This document shows, one piece after another, positions 31,590 to 42,674 of a DNA stretch of 64,000 bases. The first letter of the stretch is position 1. The number at the start of each line of letters is the position of its first letter. Origin of the DNA: Lithobates sylvaticus. Taxonomy: Eukaryota; Chordata; Amphibia; Anura; Ranidae. The notes beneath the pieces were generated by a model that ran no database searches, was not told the DNA's origin, and saw only the letters and a program-made list of their open reading frames with translations. Location of the stretch: contig CM053029.1 of NCBI GenBank assembly GCA_028564925.1, positions 192,754,940-192,818,939 of the forward strand, read 5' to 3'. The translations under genes were made by a program, and so were the position numbers.

Positions 31590-33285
31590 ATATATATATT
31601 TTTAAATAACAATTTTTATTTTCTCACATTGTATTACATACAAAAGTGCATAAAAGGGTTTCCAATAAACAGTTGTGCATGGAAAAAGTAACAATCGTGG
31701 ACAAAAACAGATGAAACACAATAGCACGTGGTGCATGTTAACAATAACCTTTGGGTACCTTGTTCTTGAAAGTAAAACCTCAGTCTTTTGGTATCTTTAG
31801 CGGTAACCAGGTCTAGGTTTAGTGCAGTAAATCGGAGAGGTGTTCTCCCCTGAGGGTTACACCCCGGGGGGGGGGGGGGGTAAAGGTGAAGGTAAAGAGT
31901 AAAAGTTAGGAGATCTGAAAGAGGGGGAGGTAGAGAGGGGGGGGGGGGGACAGATAGGGAAGGAAGGGAGAGTAAGGTAAGGAAAGGGTAACATACTGCT
32001 TACTCGGCTCACCTGCCCGCTCATCGCCTGTCCTCCCTCAGATGCAACCGCTCCCAGGTTACATTGTGGTCGTCTAGTTTGTCTTTTATTCTGGCCGTCA
32101 TTTTTTCCATCAGCTCTATGTCCTTAATTCTAGTGTATAAGGCCTCTTGGGATGGGGGTGTAGTCTTTTTCCAGTTGAGGGCTATTTGACATCTGGCTGC
32201 TGTAAGTATATGTCTGAGGAGTTTTTTGCTTGGCCTTGTCATTTTTGGTTGTGATAAGCCGAATAGGAAGAGTTTAGGCGTGAGTGGTATCTGTGTCTCA
32301 AAGAGGCGGGTCAGCAATTGTTGGGTATCGGTCCAGTATGGGGCTATTAGCGGGCACGTCCAGAAGATATGGAAAAGAGAGCCCCTTCCGGCCTGACAAC
32401 GCCAGCAGCGGTCGGAGGTGTTTGGGTATATTTTGTGGAGGACTGTTGGTGTCTGATACCAAAAGTAGAGTATTTTATAAAAGTTTTCCTTATATAGAGT
32501 GCATATGGAGCTTTTGGCTGCCTGCCTCCAGATTGCCTGCCAAGCCTCCATTGGTATATTCTTCTCCCAGCTCTCCTTCCCATCTCCTCATGTATGAATG
32601 TTTGCCCTTTTTGTCCATCTGGTATGCATTTAGTAGCTGGTAGATGTCTGAAATTAGACCCCGTTGGTTTCGCCCCTCCAGTATGATCTGTTCAAACGGG
32701 GATGGCGGGGAGAACTGCAAGTTTGGGGCAATCGTCTGGGCAAAGTGTCTAATTTGTAGGTAGCTATAGAAAATGTGTCTTGTTAGATCATGTTTGGTTT
32801 GGAGCTCCAAGAATGTTAGAAGTCTGCGGGATCTGGGGTGTATCAGGGGTCCAAAATGGAACAAGCCTCTGGATGCCCAGGGCCATGACATCTGGTGGGT
32901 GAGGCTAGACGGAATTTTGGGGTTGTATAGGAAGGAGTTCATTACTGAACATTCAGATAGCAATTCTCCCGAACAGGATAACCTGCGCCAAAGCTGTCGC
33001 AGATGGGACATTGGTCCCAGCATTCGGTCTGGGGGCACCTCCACATTCGTATTCCACAGGAGACTATTTGGATGGACAGGGGCCAACCATGTTTTCTCCA
33101 TCTGTGTCCACTTATTGTGGGATTTCTGGGGGAACCATGAGGTTAATGCCCTTAATTGGGCTGCCTGGTAATACTTCACTAGGTTCGGGAATGCTAATCC
33201 CCCGCATGCTCGGGATGCTGTCATGACTGAGTTCGGGACCCTGTGCTTTTTGTAGTTCCACATATATTTCCTGAGTAGATTGAGC
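31590..33285 (-). mobile_element. L1-Tx1 LINE, 5'-truncated, end of ORF2 and 3' tail
   Basis: The minus strand encodes the C-terminal third of ORF2 in two overlapping frames (32490-33263 and 32021-32551), so there is one frameshift. Diagnostic blocks are GGLAFPNLVKYYQAAQL, YFWYQTPTVLHKIYP and the zinc-knuckle region RCWRCQAG with FHIFWTCPLI. The untranslated tail (31590-32020) has a purine-rich run near 31920 like the copies at 58550 and 40520. The 3' end abuts a TA-rich run. No reverse transcriptase core remains. Confidence 0.8.
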
Positions 33286-33659
33286 CAACTTTATTGAAAC
33301 TCAATGTTACCAACAAAACTAAAACTACCCCGTGTTCCTACCTAATTATCGTTGTGATTGATACTGAGTGATATTGTGAATCAATCGTAAGTCCGCAATA
33401 CTGTGGAGAAATAAAGATAACAAAGGGAGTGAGGTGAAATGGTGAAAATCCTTATACAAAGGAATTTTAAATTATTCATTTCAATCTCACTAGAACCCAC
33501 CAAATACATAAGAAAATATGTGTAAAGAAATTCTTATAAAGAATTTTTTTTTACAAAAAATTTAATAATATAATAATAGTGAATTTTTTTTTGTGTCCAC
33601 CATATTGCTTGAAGCAATATGATTTATTTATTTATATATTAAATGTGATAAAAGATATA

Positions 33660-34944
33660 CAGTGGTGTGAAAAAGTGTTTGCCCCCTTCCTCATTTCCTG
33701 TTCCTTTGCATGTTTGTCACACAATTTAAACAATAAATGTTTAAATAATGAAAAATAAAAAAAATCCAAACCATATGGCCCTGTGTGAAAAAGTGCCCCC
33801 CTTGTTAAAACAACTATAACTGTGGTTGTCCATTTCAATTTCTCTAGCCACACCCAGTTCACAATCAAGGCATCACTTAAATAATGCTTGACACAGTAAG
33901 GTCCACCAGAAGATCCTTAAAAGCTACACATCATGCCGAGACCCAAAGAAATTCAGGAACATATGAGAAAGAAAGTAATTGAGATCTATCAGTCTGGAAA
34001 GGGTTATAAAGCCATTCCAAAGCTTTGGGAATCCAGTGAGAGCCATTATCCACAAATGGCGAAGACATGGAACAGTGGTGAACCTTCCCAGGAGTGGCCG
34101 GCCGCCCAAAATTACCCCAAGAGTGCAGCGACGACTCATCCAAGAGGTCACAAAAGACCCCACAACAACGTCCAAGGAACTGCAGGCCTCACTTGCCTCA
34201 GTTAAGGTCATGCCTCCACCATCAGGAAAAGACTGGGCAAAAATGGCCTGCATGGCAGAGTTCCAAGGAGAAAACCACTGCTGAGCAAAAAGAACATCAA
34301 AGCTCGTCTAATTTCTCCACAACACATCTCTGTGGACCGATGAGACAAAGGTGGAACTCTTTGGAAGGTGTGTGTCCAAGTATATCTGGCGTAGAAGGAA
34401 CACTGCATTTCAGAAAAAGAACATTATACCAACAGTAAAATATGGTGGTGGTAGTGTGATGCTTCAGGACCTGGAAGACTTGCCGTGATAAAAGGAACTA
34501 TGAATTCTGCTGTCTACCAAGAGATCCTGAAGGAGAATGTCCGACCAGTTCGTGTACTCAAGCTGAACATGGCTGAAGAAAAACAAAATGACTTTGGAGT
34601 GGCCTAGCCAAAGTCCTGACCTGAATCCTATTGGATGTTGTGGTATGACCTTAAAAAGGCCGTTCATGCAAAACCCTCTAATGTAACTGAATAGGACAAT
34701 TCTGCAAAGATGAGTGGGCCAAAATAACAACATTGATTTATTTATTTAGTTATTAGGTTTAGGGGGCAATAACTTTTTCACACAGGGCCATGATGGTTTG
34801 GATTTTTTTTCACCTTTAATAATACACCTTCATTTACAAATTGCATTTTGTGTTTACTTGTGTTGTCCTTGTATTGTTTAAATTGGTTTGATGTTCCGAT
34901 ACACAGGAACAGGAAATGAGGAAGGGGGCTTTTTCACACCACTG
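33660..34944 (+). mobile_element. Tc1-like transposon, complete ends
   Basis: The left end CAGTGGTGTGAAAAAGTGTT pairs with the right end, which reads inward as CAGTGGTGTGAAAAAGCCCC. TA lies on both sides (33658-33659 and 34945-34946). The length of 1285 bp is normal for Tc1. It is nested in the presumed Penelope-like tail. Confidence 0.92.
33933..34740 (+). pseudogene. Tc1-like transposase, frameshifted
   Basis: The start codon at 33933 opens MPRPKEIQEHMRKKVIEIYQ and SGKGYKAIPK, the first helix-turn-helix domain. The frame then shifts; the next frame gives VRAIIHKWRRHGTVVNLPRS with GRPPKITPRV, the second domain and linker, and DPTTTSKELQ. Near 34600 SQSPDLNPI survives, the block around the last catalytic acid. 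There are several frameshifts, and part of the middle of the catalytic domain is deleted. Confidence 0.85.
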
Positions 34945-35237
34945 TATGTGTACTTTAAACCATTATAACATGTGGATGTGTAAACACTTCATATTGTATT
35001 CGCATAACAACATGATTTATTTATTTATATTTTAATTATAATATTTATATTTTATTTTTTAATTGTGGTAGTGTATATACACATATATTAACACCTTATA
35101 TCACCAAAAACCCTATATACCCCCAACCAAAAAACAATCAAAGCCACACATAAAGGTGTCATATAAAAATACATATATATAGTTTGGTAAATTGGTATAT
35201 GGTATATATGTGTGTATGGGAGGGGATCATTAATTAA

Positions 35238-35718
35238 AGTGGTTCTGCACTCTATTTTTTTTTTTTTGGGACGGAATATAAAGGATGCTTACCTTTATTG
35301 GGGGACTCACCTGTTCCATCTTCCATCTCGATCGCCGCCGGTTTTCGTCCGATGAAGTTCCTCGTCTTCTTCTTTTGTGCTGGGGGCCATCTTGCCTGTG
35401 GGCATGTGAACACCCACAGGAACTTTAGATGGCCCAGCATGCACGTTACTCGCGCGTGCTCAGTAACGGCACATCTACCGACATCTCACGAGATTTCGGC
35501 AGATGTGGCCGAAATCTCGCGATTTCGGAAGATGCCCGCACTGACTCCTGGGAATGACACCAGATCCCAGGAGACAGTGCGGCGTGACGACGATCGACGC
35601 AGAGACCATAACATTTCAGAAGTAAAAAAAAAAAAAAAAAAAAAACATTTCATTTAGTACTCTTTGCCTGATTTGGAAGGCAAAGAGATTTACTAAATGA
35701 AATGGGTGCAGAACCGCT
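35238..35718. mobile_element. TTAA-flanked MITE (AGTGGTTCTGCAC type)
   Basis: TTAA lies at 35234-35237 and 35719-35722. The ends AGTGGTTCTGCACTC and, read inward, AGCGGTTCTGCACCC are inverted repeats. A hairpin around 35648-35702 pairs CATTTAGTACTCTTTGCC with GGCAAAGAGATTTACTAAAT. No protein is encoded. Confidence 0.85.
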
Positions 35719-35879
35719 TTAATAATATGCCCTCTTCCTTTGCTATGAGAGATACACATGCATGACTCAGATCAAGTTTACAAATCATAACATGAAGCTG
35801 TACAGTTTACAGTTTACAAAACATAACAACATATGTACAGTCAATATAGTGTCAAGAGTTGACTAAGAATGCAATTACA

Positions 35880-36350
35880 TCAAGAGTTGTCTATGAATGC
35901 GTTTACATCCACATCGATGTTAAGCCCATAAAGGGCATAAGTCCTGGCCTTATAAATCCATGCCATTTCTAACTTGGAGATTTCTCTCACAAGTGAGCTC
36001 CCCCTCCAGTTTGGACTGAATTTATCTATCCTTAAAAAAAAGGGTATTTGAGGGGTCTTTTCTATGGACTAATAAGTAATGTTTAGATACCGAGTGATTT
36101 TTAAAACCAGTTATGTTTGTAATATGCTCGTTTAATCTGACCTGTAAAGGTCACTTGGTTTTCCCTATATACTGTAATCCACACAGGCATTGCAGTAAAT
36201 ATACTACACCCAATGTGGCACAAGTTATGAAAGGTTTAATGTCGAATTGAATTTGTGTACTAGTAGATCGGAAACTCTGAGTCCGTCTGTGGGTACAACT
36301 ATTCAAAGAGCAAACTCGGCACCTACGGCATTTATAATATCCAGATAGTT
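35880..36350 (-). pseudogene. GIY-YIG endonuclease region of the Penelope-like element (fossil)
   Basis: The minus strand gives a cysteine-rich linker (KCRRCRVC) followed by VVYLLQCLCGLQYIGKT, the GIY-YIG core, and then LNEHI and KNHSVSKHYL blocks, in one frame with a few interruptions. This nuclease nicks the target in Penelope-like elements. Confidence 0.75.
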
Positions 36351-36360
36351 GAAAAAAAAT

Positions 36361-37326
36361 CTAATTACTTTTATTAGGAGGATCCAAGATGTTGGGGGAT
36401 ACTCTATTTCTCAGGGAAGATGCACCCCTAAAAATTACCTGGGGCCTCTCTGGCAAGATAGTACCCAATATTCGGTCATTGGAGATGATATGCCAATGTT
36501 TGGCTACCATCTGCTTGATCTTCTTATGCTGTAACGAATAAGTCGTCAAGAAAGGTACCTCCTGTGAAAAAGGACTCAACCTTGGTACTGCCCTCTCAAT
36601 CAAAAGATCACTCCTATCCAGAGATTTCACACTGTCAAGCGTACATATCAAACTTTCTCTAGAATATCCCTTCTCCAGAAACCTCTGGGTTAAATTCTTC
36701 GCCTGTATCAGAAAATCACTATCCTTGGAGCAATTTCTTTTGAGCCTAATATACTGGCTCTTTGGAACCGAGTCCAACCAAGGTTTGTGATGGCATGAAT
36801 TCGTGGGTATAAAAGAATTCCTGTCAGTGGACTTAAAATACGTAGAGGTGGTTAAAGTCACACCATCAACTTTTATAGTCAAGTCCAAAAAGTTAATTTC
36901 TGATCGACTAGCTTCATATTTCAATTCTATGCCCCTCTGGTTATCATTAACAGAAGCCATAAAAGATTGAAGGGACTGAGTGTCACCCTCCCATAGGAGG
37001 AGGATGTCATCTATAAATCTTATCCACAGAACAAGCTGAGGTATGTTCTGGGTGTAGATGACATCCGCCTCCCATTTGGCCATAAATAAATTGGCTAGGC
37101 TAGGGGCATACTTTGCCCCCATAGCCATGCCTCTACTTTGGATATAAAATCGACCCCCAAACCAGAAATAATTGTGGGTTGCTGCAAACTCCAGCAAGTC
37201 CATAAGAAAAGAAACCTGCTGAAGCTGCAGGCCTGAATCCCTAGTCAAAAAAACGGAAACAGCATCAAGACCCAAACTATGTGGAATGATGCTGTAAAGG
37301 GACGTAACATCTGCCGCTACAAGCAA
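36361..37326 (-). CDS. Penelope-type reverse transcriptase fragment (fossil)
   Basis: An uninterrupted 321-residue stretch covers the middle and C-terminal parts of a Penelope-like reverse transcriptase. It shows ADVTSLYSIIPH (first catalytic aspartate), IQSRGMAMGAKYAPSLANLF, and WIRFIDDILLLWEGD with the catalytic DD pair, then INFLDLTIKVDG. The N-terminal part is missing, cut off where the LINE resumes. The catalytic residues I can see are conserved, so this copy is not very old, but the element as a whole is broken. Confidence 0.85.
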   Translation of the reverse strand: MLVAADVTSLYSIIPHSLGLDAVSVFLTRDSGLQLQQVSFLMDLLEFAATHNYFWFGGRFYIQSRGMAMGAKYAPSLANLFMAKWEADVIYTQNIPQLVLWIRFIDDILLLWEGDTQSLQSFMASVNDNQRGIELKYEASRSEINFLDLTIKVDGVTLTTSTYFKSTDRNSFIPTNSCHHKPWLDSVPKSQYIRLKRNCSKDSDFLIQAKNLTQRFLEKGYSRESLICTLDSVKSLDRSDLLIERAVPRLSPFSQEVPFLTTYSLQHKKIKQMVAKHWHIISNDRILGTILPERPQVIFRGASSLRNRVSPNILDPPNKSN

Positions 37327-37378
37327 AGTCCCTGTATTGATCCTAGTATCCTAGTATTTTACTTTATATTATAGATTT

Positions 37379-38280
37379 ATGAAAGCCAGAAGTTGTCAAA
37401 CAAACCTTATTTCTTTTTATGAGGAGGTAAGTAAAACCTTGGACATAGGGGTGGCAGGGAACGTGGTATACTTGGATTTTGCAAAAGCGTTTGGCACAGT
37501 TCCCCACACACGGCTCATGTGTAAGTTAAAGTTTTACAGGCTTGTAAATATCAGTTTGTAAATGGATAGAAAATTGTCTAAAAGACACAATTCAGAGAGT
37601 AGTGGTTAATGATTCTTACGCTGAATGGTCTAAGGTTATCAGTGGTGTACCCCAAGGTTCAGTACTGGGGCCCTTACTTTTTAGTACCTTTATAAATTAT
37701 ATTGGGTCTGGGATTAAAAGTAAAATTTCTGTCTTTGCAGATGACACTAAGCTATGCAGTGGAATAACGTCCTTACAGGATGTCTCCAATTTGCAAGCCG
37801 AACTCAATGCACTGTCTAATTGGGCGACTATGTGGCAGATGAGGTTTAATGTTGATAAATGTAAAGTTATGCACTTGGGGGCTAAGAATATGCATGCATC
37901 ATACATACTAGGGAGAGTACAACTGGGGGAATCAATGGTGAAAAAGGATCTGGGGGTTTTGGTAGCTCATAAGCTCAATAACAGCATGCAATGACAATCT
38001 GAGGTTTCTAAAGTGAGCAAAGTCCTCTCTTGTATTAAGAGAGGTATGGACTCCAGAGAGAGAGATATTATTTTACCCCTGTTCATATCATTAGTAAGAC
38101 ATCATCTGGAATATGCAGTTCGGTTTTGGGCACCAGTTCTCAAAAAGTATATCTGGGAACTGGAGAAAGTGCAGATAAGGGCAACCAAACTGATAAGAGG
38201 CATGGAGGAGCTCAGCTATGAGGAAAGATTAGAGGAACTTAATTTATTCACTCTTGAGAAGGAAGGGTTTTAAGGGGGGA
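37379..38280 (+). pseudogene. CR1-like LINE reverse transcriptase, C-terminal half
   Basis: Three consecutive frames cover the polymerase core. The frame at 37379-37561 has SCQTNLISFYEEV and VVYLDFAKAFGTVPH (motif A). The frame at 37602-37994 has VISGVPQGSVLGPLLF (motif B), SVFADDTKLCSGI (motif C, FADD intact) and WQMRFNVDKCKVMHLG. The frame at 38013-38273 has VRHHLEYAVRFWAP and LSYEERLEELNLFTLE near the C-terminus. Stops and shifts separate the three. Confidence 0.82.
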
Positions 38281-40053
38281 TCTGATCACCATGTATAAAT
38301 ATATAAGGGGTCCATTTAGTGAACTTGGTGTTGAGTTATTCACTTTACGATCAACACTGAGGATAAGTCGGCACTCTTTACGTCTAGAGGAAAAGAGATT
38401 TCATCTCCAAATACGGAAAGGTTTCTTCACAGTTAGATGTGAAAATGTGGAATAGACTCCCTCCAGAGGTGGTTCTGGCCAGCTCAGTAGATTGCTTTTC
38501 AGAAAGGCCTGGATTAATTCCAAAATTTTCATAATATAACTGGGTACTAACATTTATAGGTAAACTTGATCCAGGGAAAATCCAATTGCCTCTCTGGGAT
38601 CAGGAAATAATTTTTTCCCATGCTGTAGCAAATTTTCTGTTTTTTTTTCACCTTCCTCTGGATCAACTGTGGGTATACGATCGGGTATATGGGATTGTAT
38701 GATTTATTTTTTTTGACTTTTTTGGACTGTTTTTTTTCAACCCGACTAACTATGTAACTATATGTAACATCCATGGCTCAGCCATCCCCATCCATGGCTC
38801 ATCCATCCCCATCCACAGCTCATCCATGCCTCATCCATGCCACATCAGTTCTCATCTGTGCCACATCCTTGCCATTACAGTGCCCATCAGTGCCACTACA
38901 GTGCCTCACAAAAGTGTAATAGGTAGTCAAATTAGATTTGAAATGTATGCCCCTAGAACATCTGATGGTGCTCCCTGCATGTTGGGCCTCTGTATGTGGC
39001 CAGGCTGTTTAAAAGTCTCACACATGTGATATCACCATACTCAAGAGGAGTAGAAGAATATATTTTGGGGTGTAATTTTGGCTATGTACATGCTATATGT
39101 TAGAAATATTGTATAAATGGACAACTTTGTGTAAAAAAATGCGTTTCCATTGTCCTGGTGCTCCAGGGCCTTCTAAAGTGCAAGAAGTAGTCAAGAAATG
39201 ATGATAGGTGTAATGTATGTCCCTAGAACGCCCCGAAGTTGCTCCCTACATGTTGGGCCTCTGTATGTGGCCAGACTGTGTAAAAGTCTCACATATGTGG
39301 TATCGCCATACTCAGGAGGAATAGTAAGATGTGTTTAAGGGGGGTAATTTGTGATATGCATATGCTGTGTGTGAGAAATAACCTGTTAATATAATATTTT
39401 TGTGAAAAAAATCTTCATTTTGTAAAATATTGTGGGGGAAAATTACAACTTCAAAAAACTCACTATGCCTCTTACTAAATACTTTTGAATGTCTACTTTC
39501 AAAAAAGGGGTTAGGGTTAGGGTCTCAAGAAATGAGACAGGACATCAGTGCATCAGGTGTGATCAATTTTCAATGATTGGCACCATAGATTGTAGACTCT
39601 ATATCTTTCACAAAGACCAAATAATATAAACAGATTTGTGTAATTTTTACCAAAGATATGTAGCAGTATAAATTTTAGCCCAAATTTATGAAGAAAAATT
39701 ACTAATTTGCAAAATTTTATAACAGAAACAAAGGAAATTTCATTTTTTTTTTTACAACATTTTGGGTCTTTTTTCATGTATAGCAGAAAAACAATAAAAC
39801 TCAGAGGTGAGCAAATACCCCCAAAAGAAAGCCCTATTTGTGTGAAAAAAAGGACAAAAATGTCATATGGGTACAGTGTTGCATGATTGAGTAAGTGTCA
39901 TTTAAAATGTGAGAGCACTGAAAGCTGAAAATTGGTCTGGTTAGGAAGGGGGTTTAAGTGTCCAGTGGGTAAGTGATTAAATGGGTGCAAGAATAATTTA
40001 CCATCATTGTCAGAAATCCTGTAAAGGTTCTGTTTGTCATGGACTCCATAACT

Positions 40054-40745
40054 CAGCCTTTATCAAACAGGGTTACATGGAACCCTGGGGTTCTTCCGAG
40101 GTACAATGGCCACCAATGTAAGGGGTCACTAAATTTTTTACTGTCTGTTTTTTTCTGTACATTGTAATGATTATTATATTATTATTATTATTTGTTATAA
40201 TTCTTTATTGTTTTTTATGGTTCAATAATTTTTAATAAATTTGTAAAAGATAACAAAGAGAGCTCTAGTTATGTCCACACAGGGACATTAATATAAGGCA
40301 TTAGAGGGTACAGAGCATAACATGGTGCCAAAAGAACAAACAAAAAATAAATATCAAAGGTATAGTAGGTGCAAACCAACAGATGGGGAGGTCCAGCCAG
40401 GAACCTCAAGTAATACAGTATACAACTTTGAGGAGTAGGCCTCCCAACAATTATATAATTCAACCATAGGAAAAGTAAGGTAGAGGACAAGAGACCTCAC
40501 AAGAAAAGAAAGAAGCAGGAGGGAGAGAATACAGAGGAAGGGAGGAAGAAAGGAGGGAAAGGGCAGGAGGGACTTGGACTTGGGACCGTCAAAGACTAAA
40601 GTCATGAGTGCCCAAAGCTAGCCTTTATTATTTTTTAATCATGCTGTACAATGAGATGTAGGTCTAATAAGTTTAGCGGGGGTTCCCTGAGACCTGAAAA
40701 CTATTTTAAGGGGCTCCTCCATGATAAAAAGCTTAAGAAAGGCTG
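40054..40745. mobile_element. non-autonomous hAT-like element (CAGCCTTT ends)
   Basis: The left end is CAGCCTTTATCAAACAGGG and the right end, read inward, CAGCCTTTCTTAAGC; GGAACCC blocks follow both. The 8-bp flanks CCATAACT and GCGTAAGT match at five of eight places, so any target duplication has decayed. The middle (about 40210-40600) looks like an inserted L1-Tx1 3' tail on the minus strand. Confidence 0.6.
40210..40600 (-). mobile_element. possible L1-Tx1 3' tail inside the hAT-like element
   Basis: On the minus strand the segment has a pyrimidine-rich run (purine-rich on plus at 40500-40570, as at 31920 and 58550) and finishes with ACAAATTTATTAAAAATTAT. No coding part remains. The limits are approximate. 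Confidence 0.35.
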
Positions 40746-40753
40746 GCGTAAGT

Positions 40754-41440
40754 GAATAAGCCAGGGAATATATACAACCTATAATTATTCTGTACTTAAA
40801 AGCACACATAAAAGACCAAAATGTAATGATTAAAGATGCTTCTGGTCCACACATGTATTTTCTGAATTTCATCTTCCTATTTTCGATAATTATACTTAAA
40901 TGCTCACATTCTTCAGTTTTGCAAAGGACTGAAATAATTTGATTAAAATCCTGATTGGCTCAGTGCTCTTAATTAACCGATGAGGATGCAAGCTGTAGCT
41001 TACAAATGTATTTAGTGTTAAAGTGAGCAGGAACTGTATTAATATAAAATAAATCCATGTCATGCCTATTGCTGCTGCGCTGAAAAGGTCAATCGTATAC
41101 AGCAAGACTGTAGGTCAGCTTTTACAGCTAAACTGGCATTTCTGTTTATGTTAGGGTCAAATGGTTGTATAAAGTTTTTGTCTTTTGACCAGGCAAGATT
41201 TGGTGGTGGCTTTTAAATATCACGTTTATGATTGCCTTCAGGGAAGATTTAGACGAATTATATCTTACAACAAAAAGGGTATTGTTTTTACTTTGTGAAT
41301 TTCGAGATGCCATTTTAATGTAAATTAGGAATGTACTTATACTCAGAATCTGGTACCTTCAACTTCTGGCAGCAGTTGTCCCTTGTTGCTAGGCTGTGGT
41401 ATTGGAGTAGAGAGAGTGCTAGCAATGATTATCCTTTGAA
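40754..41440. other. unassigned, possibly single-copy DNA
   Basis: No repeat ends, tandem units or open frame of note. It is one of the few stretches here that does not look like a mobile element. I cannot assign a function. Confidence 0.35.
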
Positions 41441-42310
41441 AGAAAAGAGAAACTGCGCCAGGTGGGGTAGCTAAGTATCCCATATGATGGTACTATCACT
41501 CCCTAATGTAAAACTACTAAAATAGATAACCAATAAAAATATTGAATCTGTATATAAATTGTGTTGAAGTAATAAATATTCCTTGATCATGGGTATCTAG
41601 AGAGGTGCATACCATGAAACACACTAAATGGCTAAGAGGTTGGCACAAATACACAGTATGGCAAAACAATGTTTAAACTGTGATCACATAATGAACAGGA
41701 TGAGGAGAAATCAGAAGAAAAAAGTTCACAAGCTGGATATCATCTGGAAGTTAATTCCTATTCTTATATGACAGAAGTTTGTAGACTTTAAATTCTTGTC
41801 ACACCGCTGTGCTCCACATCACACGAAAGTGCCACCACCAATATATAATCTCCTTACCAGATGATTGGTAAAAATAAGCCTCTCAGAATGAGTCCATATA
41901 GAAATCCTGACTTCAAAGGCGATACCCAAACGGAGTAGTATCCCAGAGCCTGCCAATCAAAGCCAGCAGGCTTCCGACCAGACCCAGCGTGATAATCTAA
42001 ACCAGATAGCAGCACTCGGCGGTGCATCCAAATAATGCCAAAAGGAAGAAAGGGCAGACCATAGTGTGATATTGTTTTTAAAACAGATGAGTCTTTTTAT
42101 TTAAAATAGTACTCACATTTAAAACGAAGAAACAAGGGCATAAACGAGCTCCAAATAGATAGAACAGGGGACGCCGGCCGGCATCAATAACGAACCCTTC
42201 CTCCTTCCTGAGACGCTAAACGCGATGACGTCACTGCACGCCTTCCCAGACGCGTTTCGTCATACAAGACGTTTTCAATGGGGATGCTGGATGCTCCCAT
42301 TTTATCCTTT
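41440..42310 (-). mobile_element. Penelope-like terminal repeat fragment (fossil)
   Basis: The block around 42240-42290 has ACGCGTTTCGTC followed by a short GAC/GTC stem and TTTTCAATGG. On the minus strand this is the GACGAAACGCGTC core seen in the terminal repeats of Penelope-like elements, where it forms a hammerhead ribozyme. The CTGATGA half of that core is degenerate here. The rest of the stretch is non-coding, and its limits are uncertain. Confidence 0.4.
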
Positions 42311-42326
42311 AAAAGGCTTTTTGCAG

Positions 42327-42439
42327 AAAGAATATGGAGAAAATATTCTGCACTCAGAAGTTGTCTTGCCAGGAATTGATTTGAAACAGGAGTACACCAT
42401 GCAGATGATCATTGAAAGCATGAATAACCACTCTATAGG
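42327..42439 (+). other. candidate internal exon of a host gene (tentative)
   Basis: GGCTTTTTGCAG ends at 42326 and makes a fair splice acceptor. The following frame reads KEYGENILHSEVVLPGI, then DLKQEYTMQMI and IESMNNHSI; it can end either at the donor-like GG|GTGAAT after 42439 or at the TGA at 42441-42443. Codon choice and composition look coding rather than AT-rich noise. I do not recognise the protein. It is squeezed between a Penelope-like fragment and a small MITE, and no neighbouring exon was found. Confidence 0.3.
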
Positions 42440-42472
42440 GTGAATCACATTTGGCCTAATTTACAAAAAAAA

Positions 42473-42663
42473 AGGCTGTTCATTTAGGAAAATGCTCTCT
42501 TAGCTTATAAATGGGGTGAAACCATGTTCACATTGAATACCCAATCACGTGCAAGAGATGTTGCAAAAACAAGATTTTTTTGGGCAGGACTGGAAGACTG
42601 AATTGAACACGGATTCACCTTTTTTACTAAGCTCAGCAAATTTTTCTAAAAAGTGAACAGTCT
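42473..42663. mobile_element. small MITE (GGCTGTTCA ends)
   Basis: The left end GGCTGTTCATTTAGGAAAA and the right end, read inward, GACTGTTCACTTTTTAGAAA are inverted repeats about 190 bp apart. The element is non-coding. Confidence 0.55.
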
Positions 42664-42674
42664 CTATTTTTTAA

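Larger units (their letters stand above)
33290..37340 (-). mobile_element. Penelope-like element fragment (fossil)
   Basis: The minus strand encodes a Penelope-type reverse transcriptase (36361-37326) followed by a GIY-YIG endonuclease region (about 35880-36350), the order known for these elements. Non-coding sequence down to about 33290 probably belongs to its tail, interrupted by a Tc1 element (33660-34944) and a TTAA element (35238-35718). The 5' end is truncated at about 37340 where the LINE sequence resumes. The copy is broken in a few places. Confidence 0.7.
30236..38768 (+). mobile_element. CR1-like LINE, split by nested inserts
   Basis: The 5' part (30236-31574) carries the endonuclease and the start of the reverse transcriptase; the 3' part (about 37345-38768) carries the rest and ends in ATGTAACTATATGTAAC. 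The break falls between HIDEFLL and KARSCQTNLISFYEEV, adjacent blocks in this family. About 5.8 kb of other elements lie in between. The element itself landed inside the minisatellite of the surrounding TTAA element. Confidence 0.82.
29307..39976. mobile_element. TTAA-type element with minisatellite, split by a LINE
   Basis: The left part (29307-30235) begins CCACTTGACAACC and shares CTTTACCACGTGATC with the element at 63234. It runs into a minisatellite of CCATCCATGCTCAG type. The same minisatellite resumes at 38769, and the right part ends at a TTAA (39977-39980). Between them lies a CR1-like LINE with its own inserts. Without these the element would be about 2.1 kb. The left TTAA is not preserved. 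Confidence 0.65.

Noticed and set aside
39507-39522. GGGGTTAGGGTTAGGG, telomere-like units
   Set aside because: Fewer than three units; this length is expected by chance and shows no array.
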